From an uncultured Lachnospiraceae bacterium (GTDB lineage: Bacteria; Bacillota; Clostridia; Lachnospirales; Lachnospiraceae), in assembly GCA_900549665.1 (NCBI GenBank), contig URPH01000002.1:149643-213642 (forward strand): DNA of 64,000 nt. Reading direction: 5' to 3'. Shown here one piece after another: positions 26,773 to 35,131 of this stretch; position 1 is the stretch's first letter; every line of letters begins with the position of its first letter. The position numbers and the translations under genes are program-made. Below the pieces are notes generated by a model. It was not told where the DNA came from. It worked only from the letters and a program-made list of their open reading frames with translations, and made no database searches.

Positions 26773-27564
26773 TCACATATCCTGCATATATTTTTTGCGG
26801 TATTCCTCAATTTCTTCATATGCTGCATCATTGACGACCTTGATATAGGTGCCTTTCATACCGGAGCTCCTTGATTCGATAATGCCGGCACTTTCAAACT
26901 TGCGCAGCGCATTGACGATCACACTCCGTGTAATGCCTACCCGGTCAGCGATCTTGCTGGCAACCAAAATGCCCTCCACACCATTCATCTCATCAAAAAT
27001 ATGTACGATCGCCTCAGCCTCTGAAGAAGACATTGTACCAAGAGCAGCCTTTACCACATGATGCTTGCGGGATTCCTCTGCATTTTCCTCATTGACGGAG
27101 CGCAGCATCTCAAGTCCCACAACCGTCACGCCATACTCTGTCAGGATAATGTCATCAATATCGTACTGATCATTGCACTTGTATAAGAAGAGTGTGCCCA
27201 GACGCTCACCTGCGATTTCGATCGGAACGATCACTGCCTGATACTTTATGTTGTCGGTTGTTTCAAATCCAAGTGTGGACAAATTGACATTTTCTTTAGT
27301 ACTCAGCACTGACAAAAAACGATCATTGAGCATCGGATCAATAAAGCTGCCCACATCCCCATCGATAAGCTCTGTGATACGCTCGATCTCCGGTCTCTCT
27401 CCCACACCTAAAATCTTGCCCTTTCTACTGATCACAAGGACATTGGATAAGAGGATTTCCTTCATCACATCACAGATGTCATTGAAAACAACCTTACTTG
27501 AATTATTATTGTGCAACAATTTGCCGATTTTTCTGGTTTTATCCAGAAGCTGTACACTGCTCAT
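26773..27564 (-). CDS. codY: CodY, GTP/branched-chain amino acid-sensing global repressor
   Basis: CodY represses nutrient-uptake, motility and other genes when GTP and branched-chain amino acids are plentiful. The 263-residue protein has the N-terminal GAF domain (about 1-155; branched-chain amino acid pocket) and the C-terminal winged helix with VEGILVASKIADRVGITRSVIVNALRKFESAGIIESRSSGMKGTYIKV, nearly diagnostic. Its position between topA and the fla operon is the usual clostridial or lachnospiral context. Start ATG 27564 follows AAAGGGTG. Confidence 0.97.
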   Translation of the reverse strand: MSSVQLLDKTRKIGKLLHNNNSSKVVFNDICDVMKEILLSNVLVISRKGKILGVGERPEIERITELIDGDVGSFIDPMLNDRFLSVLSTKENVNLSTLGFETTDNIKYQAVIVPIEIAGERLGTLFLYKCNDQYDIDDIILTEYGVTVVGLEMLRSVNEENAEESRKHHVVKAALGTMSSSEAEAIVHIFDEMNGVEGILVASKIADRVGITRSVIVNALRKFESAGIIESRSSGMKGTYIKVVNDAAYEEIEEYRKKYMQDM

Positions 27565-27621
27565 TTGTCATTTCACCCTTTGTAAAACCATATGTTTGTT
27601 GATACATTACCATATAAATCC

Positions 27622-27650
27622 AGTGTAGCATTATTTTCACACATATGCAA
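27622..27650 (-). promoter_or_regulatory. Promoter of codY
   Basis: On the minus strand: -35 TTGCAT (27645-27650), exact 17-base spacer, extended -10 TGC-TACACT (27622-27627 for the hexamer). The start point would lie about 50 bases before the codY ATG. A CodY-type operator begins 11 bases upstream of the -35. Confidence 0.6.
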
Positions 27651-27661
27651 ACAAAAAGTGG

Positions 27662-27676
27662 AATTGTCTGAAAATT
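27662..27676. promoter_or_regulatory. CodY-box-like operator upstream of codY
   Basis: The plus-strand 15-mer AATTGTCTGAAAATT matches the known CodY consensus AATTTTCWGAAAATT at 14 of 15 positions. It touches the topA stop codon and lies just upstream of the codY promoter, so it probably lets CodY control its own gene (inference from motif and position). Confidence 0.6.
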
Positions 27677-29745
27677 TATTTTTTTACATTCTCTACGTAT
27701 CCGCATTTTTCATCGGCACAGCAAAGCTTATTTCCCTTTTGGATCAGTACATTACCGCACTTCGGACATTTTTTGTCTGTCGGGCGCTGCCATACCATAA
27801 AATCACACTCCGGATAGCCCTCACAACCATAAAATCTGCGTCCCTTCTGGGTACGTTTTACAACAATATCTTTTCCGCACCTCGGACATTTGACACCGAT
27901 TTTTTCTAAATACGGCTTGGTATTACGGCACTCCGGAAATCCCGGGCAGCCTAAAAATTTACCGTGCGGTCCGTATTTGATCACCATATTGCGTCCGCAA
28001 AGATCACATTTGACATCGGTCTCTTCATCGGCGATCTTAACATGCTCCAGATTCTTTTCCGCTGCTTCTACAGCTGCTTCCAGATCGGGATAGAAATTTT
28101 TGAGAATGACCTTCCAGTTGGCACTGTCTTCTTCAATACCATCCAGAAGTGATTCCATATTGACTGTGAAGTTGACATCCACAATGCTCGGAAAAGCTTC
28201 CTTCATCATGTTGTTGACAACATCACCGATCTCTGTCATAAACAGATTTTTGCCCTCCTTGCCGACATAACGGCGGGCTAAGATCGTGGTAATGGTCGGT
28301 GCATAGGTAGAAGGTCTTCCTATCCCAAGCTCTTCCATCGTATGAACCAGACTTGCCTCTGTATAATGTGCCGGAGGCTGTGTGAAATGCTGGTCATAGT
28401 GAAACTCTGAAAAAGAAAGCTTCGTGTCCATGCTAAGAGAATTTAAAAGCTTATTGGGCTCAGCCTTTTCACTGTCAGATTCGGTATAAACACTCATAAA
28501 ACCATCAAATTTGACCTTGCTTGCTGCCACGCTGAAACGATAATCGGCCGCATCGATCTTAACCGAGGTAGTCTCATATACAGCCGGTGCCATCTGGCTT
28601 GCTGCAAATCGTTTCCAGATCAGCTGATAGAGTCTGAACAGATCCTTTGCCATGGAATCCTTGATGGAGGACGGGAGTCTGTTGATATCTGTCGGACGGA
28701 TGGCCTCATGTGCATCCTGGATCTTGCCTTTATTTTCTTTCTTGGCAGAAGCTGCAGCCAGATATTCCTCGCCATAGCTTTCTTTTATAAAATCAGCCGC
28801 GGCTTTGGCAGCCTCATCGGAAATACGGGTAGAGTCGGTACGCAGGTAACTGATCAGACCGACGGTTCCCTGTCCCTTGATCTCCACACCTTCGTATAAC
28901 TGCTGTGCAAGACGCATGGTCTTTTGTGTGGAATAATTTAATACCTTGGATGCCTCCTGCTGTAAGGTGGAGGTCGTAAAAGGTAAGGGCTGTTTACGGA
29001 TACGCTCTCCGACCTTAATATCCGAAATCTTGTATTCGGCATCTGCCAGATCTTTTAAAATGCCGTCTAACTGCTCTTTTGAGCCGATAGAAAGCTTTTC
29101 ATCCTTTTTCCCGTAGAATTTAGCCACCAGAGGTTTCTTTTCGCCTTTTATAGCCAGATCCGCCTCTAAGGTCCAGTATTCTTCGGGAATAAACGCATTG
29201 ATCTCATCTTCTCTGTCACCGATCAGACGCAAAGCTACCGACTGCACACGTCCCGCACTCAGTCCACGCTTTACTTTTTCCCACAACAAAGGGGAAATCC
29301 TATATCCCACCATACGATCCAGGATACGTCTGGTCTGTTGTGCATTGACCAGATTCATATCAATTTCACGCGGATGTTTTAAAGATTCCCTGACTGCTGT
29401 CTTGGTAATTTCATTAAATGTGATTCGGTATACTTTTTTATCCTGCAGCTTTAAGGCTTCATATAAGTGCCATGAAATTGCCTCTCCCTCACGGTCCGGG
29501 TCAGTCGCAAGATAGATTTTTTCCGCTTTTTTTACTTCCTTGCGGAGTGCTGATAAAATATCGCCCTTTCCCCGGATCGTAATATACTTTGGTTCATAAT
29601 CGTGTTCAATATCAATTCCCAGTGTTGACTTTGGAAGATCTCTGACATGTCCGTTGCTTGCCATAACCTCATAGTTGGAACCCAGGAATTTTTTGATTGT
29701 TTTCACCTTGGCAGGTGATTCCACGATGACCAGATATTTTGCCAT
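27676..29745 (-). CDS. topA: DNA topoisomerase I (TopA)
   Basis: TopA relaxes negative supercoils by a type IA mechanism. The 689-residue protein (ATG 29745, AAGGGG eight bases upstream; the frame is open 21 codons further) begins AKYLVIVESPAKVKTIKKFLG. It has the Toprim DPDREGEAIS motif, the catalytic tyrosine in GLISYLRTDSTRIS, and LSAGRVQSVALR. Three C-terminal Cys4 zinc ribbons follow (CDLCG…CPGFPEC, CPRCG…CEGYPEC, CPKCG…CADEKC). All parts are complete. It has its own promoter and lies upstream of codY. Confidence 0.97.
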   Translation of the reverse strand: MAKYLVIVESPAKVKTIKKFLGSNYEVMASNGHVRDLPKSTLGIDIEHDYEPKYITIRGKGDILSALRKEVKKAEKIYLATDPDREGEAISWHLYEALKLQDKKVYRITFNEITKTAVRESLKHPREIDMNLVNAQQTRRILDRMVGYRISPLLWEKVKRGLSAGRVQSVALRLIGDREDEINAFIPEEYWTLEADLAIKGEKKPLVAKFYGKKDEKLSIGSKEQLDGILKDLADAEYKISDIKVGERIRKQPLPFTTSTLQQEASKVLNYSTQKTMRLAQQLYEGVEIKGQGTVGLISYLRTDSTRISDEAAKAAADFIKESYGEEYLAAASAKKENKGKIQDAHEAIRPTDINRLPSSIKDSMAKDLFRLYQLIWKRFAASQMAPAVYETTSVKIDAADYRFSVAASKVKFDGFMSVYTESDSEKAEPNKLLNSLSMDTKLSFSEFHYDQHFTQPPAHYTEASLVHTMEELGIGRPSTYAPTITTILARRYVGKEGKNLFMTEIGDVVNNMMKEAFPSIVDVNFTVNMESLLDGIEEDSANWKVILKNFYPDLEAAVEAAEKNLEHVKIADEETDVKCDLCGRNMVIKYGPHGKFLGCPGFPECRNTKPYLEKIGVKCPRCGKDIVVKRTQKGRRFYGCEGYPECDFMVWQRPTDKKCPKCGNVLIQKGNKLCCADEKCGYVENVKK

Positions 29746-29784
29746 TTTCATATCCCCTTTGATTTTACTCTTACAATGGTACAA

Positions 29785-29813
29785 ACTATACACGAAAAAA
29801 TCCTGCATGTAAA
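29785..29813 (-). promoter_or_regulatory. Promoter of topA
   Basis: On the minus strand: -35 TTTACA (29808-29813), 17-base spacer, -10 TATAGT (29785-29790). Both hexamers match the sigma-A consensus at five of six positions. The leader to the topA ATG is about 33 bases. Confidence 0.75.
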
Positions 29814-29837
29814 GCAGTTTTTTTCAATTCCATAAAA

Positions 29838-29869
29838 ATACGATGAAACCATTTCTGATTTCATCGTAT
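29838..29869 (-). terminator. Terminator of the pilus operon
   Basis: An 11-base perfect stem, ATACGATGAAA (29838-29848) with TTTCATCGTAT (29859-29869), around a 10-base loop, followed on the minus strand by TTTTATGG. It lies 20-50 bases after the stop of the 1731-codon gene and upstream of the topA promoter, so it separates the two transcription units. Confidence 0.8.
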
Positions 29870-29888
29870 CTTATTGTAGCTTTTATTT

Positions 29889-32800
29889 TTAGTCCAGATC
29901 AAGTAAATCTGCTTTTACAACCGACAGTGCCTGATATGCTTTTTTGGTTGTTGTGTTTGTGCCGTATCCGGATGTGGATACTGATGTAATTGTCGTCTGG
30001 GCTTCAACCAGGATTGTAAAGCCTGCATTATCATTTAATAGGTTCATCGGCAGATAGAAGCCATATGCCCTTCCGGATTCGATACCGTTTAAGGAACCGT
30101 CCTTATTGCGATTCATGGCTGTATCCTCTACCTTCATGCCGCTTGTTTTGTATGTATAGATCCGGTTTGAAATATCTACCGCCGAAACCGTCGTGCCATC
30201 TACGTCAAGAGAAACAACATCCAACTTCGTGCCGTCCGGCATCTTGTAGTACATTTTATTGTTTTCCTCATCCTTGATGACATTTGCAACCTGCAGATAA
30301 TATCTGGTTTTGATATTTTTGGTTCCACGTACAAAGTTGTTGTCGCCTACCCTGTAATAGATCATGGTTCCGTCCGAAGCTGTGACGCCCTTTCCGGCCT
30401 CTGTATTCGGATCTACAAATTTATATCTGTACTCTGTAGAATTATTCTGCTTCAGAATAGATGAATCAAATTTGTTGCCGGAGCCCTTTTTGGGATCGGT
30501 TACATTGCCATCATATGGAACGATAACTGAGGTAATCGGCTTATCATTAACATCCAGCGAGTCATAAAATCCTACGGAAGGATTGGAAACACCGGTCTGG
30601 TAAGCAGCTATCAGAGTATTGATAAAAAGCTCTGCCTCGTCAAGTCCGCAGTTGGTCAGGTCCCGATGTCCTGCACCGGTATAGGTTACATTACCGTCAT
30701 TGTAGATATAATAGCCGTTCGCCGGATCTACAGAAGCACCGATCGTATCACTATAAGGATTTTGTCCCCGGTCATTACTATTATTGGAATTACCAAGTGC
30801 ATACCATACTACTACATCCGATTCGCCGTCATTGTCCAGATCTGAAGTCAGATCCAGCGTATAGTACTGACTGTGTGTAGACGTTGTCGTAAATGATTTC
30901 TTCAGTCGATACGGATAATTGGTAATCTGTCCTTCATTGATCTGTTCCACTGTATATTGCGGACCAAGTCCCGGCTGATGCTGATCACTCCAGCTACCTT
31001 TACCCCAGCCGATTGAAGCATACGCATTGATCCATGACCTGCCATCACCATTGAAACGACACCATTCGATCAACATGGTAGACAGTCCCTGCGTTTCGGG
31101 AGCGATCATATTGCGCATGGAGTTGGGCTGATATGAAACCTCTTTTCCGGAGCCTTCGATAACGGATAATACATCAGCATTTTCACTCCTTGTATAAGCA
31201 AGACCGGAATGGAGATACTCTTTACCGCCCTTTGTCATAGCCTCCCTGAACTTTGTGTTTCCTTCATTTCCTCTAACCGTCAGTGCACTCCATGCATTTA
31301 ACATGGTCACTTTATTTTTGGAGGTGATCGGATCCGGCTCTACAAGCAGATCCTGCGAAACACCATATAAATCTGCTCCAAACAGATTACGCAATACACG
31401 GTTTTGCGATATACCGGTCCTGAAATGGATAAAGTCATGAGAGGTCAGAACCGGCTTACCAACCTTGATAAATGCCTGCAAAGCATCCATGGCATCACGG
31501 TCTGTAAAGCCCCTATAGTCATCACCAAATGCACAGACAACCATATCTACACCAATCTCATTATCATAACCCAGACTCTTCAGATTACTGTTTTGTCCAT
31601 TATTTAATGTTGTCTCTATACAATTCTCGATCGATACATTCTGGATCACAAAATCCTTAAAGAAGGTATCATATGAATTTGCGGCATACTCGGCCTTGGA
31701 CATAATCTGTATCTGCTGGTTTGCCGGTAATTCCTGATTGGACTTTTCGACATTGCTTTTGTATTCATTGTATTTCTGACCAACCAGTCTCTCATAATCG
31801 GTAACATTTATCGTACGGATATATAATTCATAATCGGGTACATTATTTAATAATAAAGCCCATACATTATTGCTGTTTCTTAATCTGCCATCATACAGAA
31901 GCGGTTCCATATTCAGTGAAGAATTATTATTTGTAATCTGGAGAATACGGATCTTTTTCTTTTTCGTCGGATCATCCTTATCCTTTACAAGCGTATAACC
32001 GGTATCCGAAGCATGGATATGGCTGAAACCGGGTGCATTGGAACGGATATCCAGCTTCCAGTTTAAAAGACCGCTGAAATCATCTGAAATATCTCTGCGG
32101 AGCGTATATGCCACACCCGGAGATAATACATAGTTGTTTGCATCGTCCTTGGGAGCTTCCTTTCCGTCTCCCTCCGTCCTTATAACAATATCCTGAACAT
32201 TCTCTGTCGTCTTTGAAAACTTACCGTCCTTGTTGATATCCACATACAAAGCTACAGAGAAACCATACTCGGATACTGCTTCACCGGCTCCGTCAATGGA
32301 AAACTTATATTCCAGATAACGGGTACCGTCCGGATCCTTTGTCGTCAGAGAAGTTGTTGTGGTAATAACGCCATTATCCTGTGCCGTATAACTATAAGGA
32401 GTCGGCTTATCCGTCAGATTCAAAATCAGCTTTTCCGTTGAAACATATTCCGCAAGCAGCTCCCTGTCTACCAGTCCCTGTTTGATATCGGAAACCGCAA
32501 CCACATTTTCATGTACCGCTCCGGAAGCAGAATTGATATATCCTCCCGAATTTCCGGATACCGTATATTCCTTTCCCAACGCATAATTCAGAAATTCATA
32601 CAGGTTGGAGGAATTATCGATACGTCCATAGTTGTCATTGTTATCCACAGTTCCCTGCACGATCGTAGGATTGATACGGGTATTTTTGATATTCTGCGAC
32701 GTAGTAACATCCGGTGTACCCATCAACTCTTCTGCAACCAGAACAAGTGCATTTGCCTCTACAAATTCCTCAAGCTTTGTCAGCTTGTTTTTAGTAATAT

Positions 32801-35084
32801 CACGTCCTGGATAGCGGGTTGTACGCAAACTTCCGTCAGCATATATCTCATTGTCAAGCCAGCCGGAAACACCACCATAACCGTTACCGTCACCTCCCGG
32901 TGAGTTACCGAAGACGCGTACCTTATCACCGACATTGTAATACAGATTGCCCGTCATATTGGTATCATTAAAAACAGACAGATTTCTGGATTTACCAAGC
33001 TTATAGGAATGACTGCCATCATCCCATATATATGTATTTCTTTCCCTGTTATCCGTATAATACAGGTTATTTCCGTCCCTGGTCGTCTCATCTCCAATAT
33101 AGATGATATCATAGCTTTCAACCAGATCCTCACTGCGTGCATTAAACTCACTGACCGTCATAGAGGTAAAGTTGATAAACTGGATACGGTCACTGTAAAA
33201 AGAGGAAAGATATTCATTGACAAACTCTTTACGATTTTCAATAATCTGATTTTCCTTCTGATTATTCTTATCAAATTCCGAATATTCACGTGAACCTCTT
33301 GCCGTATTGTACAGGAAAGCAGGCACAGGCTGGATCTCCAATACATTTAAGGTAAGCTTCATTGCATCCAGATCCGCACCGGTGCTGACTAAAATATACT
33401 GGATACATACTGCCGGACTGATCGAATTGGACACCATTTTGGTAATGGCATTGGCATTGGAAGTCTCGATATATTTACTTACCGCAGACAGTCCGGATGC
33501 AACAATCGTGTCTGTATATGGCGTGTTAAAATCACCGTTAGCAAAATTATCCAGTGCATCTACCATCGATTTGGGCGACTTAAAGTCTGACATATGATGA
33601 TTGTATACATAGGTATTGCCCGTTACAAAGTTGCCGTTTCCGGTTCCTGCCGGAATCTTGTTTTCTTTTAAATAATCAATAAATGCAGTGTCTGCCCATG
33701 CAGAATCAGCTAATACATATACTTCATATTCTTTGCCACCATCCGTCACATCTACCTTTTTAAACCATGCCGGATGCTCCTCTGAGGTGCTGCGATAAGT
33801 TGCCATCTGGGATTTCTGCCATAATAACAGAGCCAGCTTACTGATGTTGTTATCAAGTGCATCATTGTATAATGCATAATCCATCATAACAGCCTTGTGC
33901 TTGTAGTTGATCTCATCCGTGTAGATCTGTTTCATAACCTCAGCAGACAGATCTACATTGGCATTCTTGTATTTTTCATATGTTCCTGATATATAAATAA
34001 AATCAGCATTTGTAATATCATCGACTGTAACCTGATCAGCCGCTTTTACCGTGTACGGAGTATTGAGTCCGGCATTTTCATATACCGACAAATCTCCTAA
34101 TACATATTCATTCCACCAGTCGCTGGAATGGTACTTGGTCTGGTCGCTGACAGAGTAATATACATTACCGAGATTTCCATTTTGAGCTACAGAATAGCCT
34201 TTGTACAACTGAAAAGGGACCGCAACACCTTCTACATCCACAAAGTCCAGATTACCGGTTCCTGTGGAATCATAAGTAATAAGCGGCGTTCCATCTGTTT
34301 TTTTCGGAAGGCTCATTGCAGTTGTATCTACAGCAACTATGCTGTTATAGCTTACAGATACAACCTCTCCCAACGAGTTTCTACTGACACTAACATCATA
34401 AATCTTATTCTGGTCAGCTTCATTGATACGATAGAAGTTATCGTCTATCTTATATTTACCGGTTCCGGTTGTATTGGGCTTATAATAACCATTTACAAGA
34501 CGACTACCCAAAGATTCGGAAAAGAGACCGTTGTTAAACTGTGAGAAAACAGCTGTATGCGCATAAATCGGATACTCACCGATCTTGGTATTGTAACCAC
34601 CATCCGGACCTGCCGGCTTGATAATACCATATTCATAGTAGTTTCTCATGGTATCCTTAAAAGCATCACTTGTTTTGTTTACCGAAATACCACCCCATGA
34701 ATTAAATGTCAACGGTACACCATGTACACCGCCTCGCGTAGCTGTAATCGGCTCCTGCGGTGAACTATTATTATTTCCTGTCAGGGAATTGGCATAATTG
34801 TTACCACCGCCCAATGTCATAAAATAACCAAGCTCTGAAGCTTCATCAATTGTGTAATCTACGTTTTCAACTCTTCCGCTATGAGGTGTCGATGCCGGTA
34901 CAATTTCCAGAATTTTCACCTGAGTTCTGCTACTGGTGTACTTTGCAGTTATGCCATCGAATACAGCGGTCACAGCTTCAACATCCTTGGAATCGTGTAC
35001 CAAAGCTACTGTCAATGTAACCCCTGCAATCAACAAGGCCGTAAACGCCATTAAAAATCTCTTTTTTACCTTCGTCATCTTCAT
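29889..35084 (-). CDS. Giant exported protein (1731 aa), last gene of pilus operon; possible pilus-tip adhesin
   Basis: I cannot name this protein with certainty; it resembles the DUF5057-type proteins of Lachnospiraceae. An N-terminal signal or anchor helix (FLMAFTALLIAGVTLTVALV, 10-29) marks it as exported. Three times a strand KILEIVP-like motif (56-63, 577-586, 1044-1052) is followed by a D-I-I-Y-I-G-like strand (361-367, 658-665, 1179-1189) and a third strand (397-403, 779-786, 1210-1218): a repeated alpha/beta (flavodoxin- or amidotransferase-like) layout. Calcium-loop motifs occur at 949-956 (DINKDGKF) and 1415-1423 (DLDNDGESD). No sortase motif is present. By position and size it may be a PilY1-like tip protein (inference). 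Confidence 0.6.
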   Translation of the reverse strand: MKMTKVKKRFLMAFTALLIAGVTLTVALVHDSKDVEAVTAVFDGITAKYTSSRTQVKILEIVPASTPHSGRVENVDYTIDEASELGYFMTLGGGNNYANSLTGNNNSSPQEPITATRGGVHGVPLTFNSWGGISVNKTSDAFKDTMRNYYEYGIIKPAGPDGGYNTKIGEYPIYAHTAVFSQFNNGLFSESLGSRLVNGYYKPNTTGTGKYKIDDNFYRINEADQNKIYDVSVSRNSLGEVVSVSYNSIVAVDTTAMSLPKKTDGTPLITYDSTGTGNLDFVDVEGVAVPFQLYKGYSVAQNGNLGNVYYSVSDQTKYHSSDWWNEYVLGDLSVYENAGLNTPYTVKAADQVTVDDITNADFIYISGTYEKYKNANVDLSAEVMKQIYTDEINYKHKAVMMDYALYNDALDNNISKLALLLWQKSQMATYRSTSEEHPAWFKKVDVTDGGKEYEVYVLADSAWADTAFIDYLKENKIPAGTGNGNFVTGNTYVYNHHMSDFKSPKSMVDALDNFANGDFNTPYTDTIVASGLSAVSKYIETSNANAITKMVSNSISPAVCIQYILVSTGADLDAMKLTLNVLEIQPVPAFLYNTARGSREYSEFDKNNQKENQIIENRKEFVNEYLSSFYSDRIQFINFTSMTVSEFNARSEDLVESYDIIYIGDETTRDGNNLYYTDNRERNTYIWDDGSHSYKLGKSRNLSVFNDTNMTGNLYYNVGDKVRVFGNSPGGDGNGYGGVSGWLDNEIYADGSLRTTRYPGRDITKNKLTKLEEFVEANALVLVAEELMGTPDVTTSQNIKNTRINPTIVQGTVDNNDNYGRIDNSSNLYEFLNYALGKEYTVSGNSGGYINSASGAVHENVVAVSDIKQGLVDRELLAEYVSTEKLILNLTDKPTPYSYTAQDNGVITTTTSLTTKDPDGTRYLEYKFSIDGAGEAVSEYGFSVALYVDINKDGKFSKTTENVQDIVIRTEGDGKEAPKDDANNYVLSPGVAYTLRRDISDDFSGLLNWKLDIRSNAPGFSHIHASDTGYTLVKDKDDPTKKKKIRILQITNNNSSLNMEPLLYDGRLRNSNNVWALLLNNVPDYELYIRTINVTDYERLVGQKYNEYKSNVEKSNQELPANQQIQIMSKAEYAANSYDTFFKDFVIQNVSIENCIETTLNNGQNSNLKSLGYDNEIGVDMVVCAFGDDYRGFTDRDAMDALQAFIKVGKPVLTSHDFIHFRTGISQNRVLRNLFGADLYGVSQDLLVEPDPITSKNKVTMLNAWSALTVRGNEGNTKFREAMTKGGKEYLHSGLAYTRSENADVLSVIEGSGKEVSYQPNSMRNMIAPETQGLSTMLIEWCRFNGDGRSWINAYASIGWGKGSWSDQHQPGLGPQYTVEQINEGQITNYPYRLKKSFTTTSTHSQYYTLDLTSDLDNDGESDVVVWYALGNSNNSNDRGQNPYSDTIGASVDPANGYYIYNDGNVTYTGAGHRDLTNCGLDEAELFINTLIAAYQTGVSNPSVGFYDSLDVNDKPITSVIVPYDGNVTDPKKGSGNKFDSSILKQNNSTEYRYKFVDPNTEAGKGVTASDGTMIYYRVGDNNFVRGTKNIKTRYYLQVANVIKDEENNKMYYKMPDGTKLDVVSLDVDGTTVSAVDISNRIYTYKTSGMKVEDTAMNRNKDGSLNGIESGRAYGFYLPMNLLNDNAGFTILVEAQTTITSVSTSGYGTNTTTKKAYQALSVVKADLLDLD

Positions 35085-35131
35085 TGCTCTCTCCTATTCG
35101 GAAAATATTGTAAAACTCTTATTCCATCACA

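Noticed and set aside
1..27000. Search for frameshifted or broken flagellar genes
   Set aside because: Apart from the receiver-less cheB and the cut cheA, all flagellar proteins have full family length and their key motifs.
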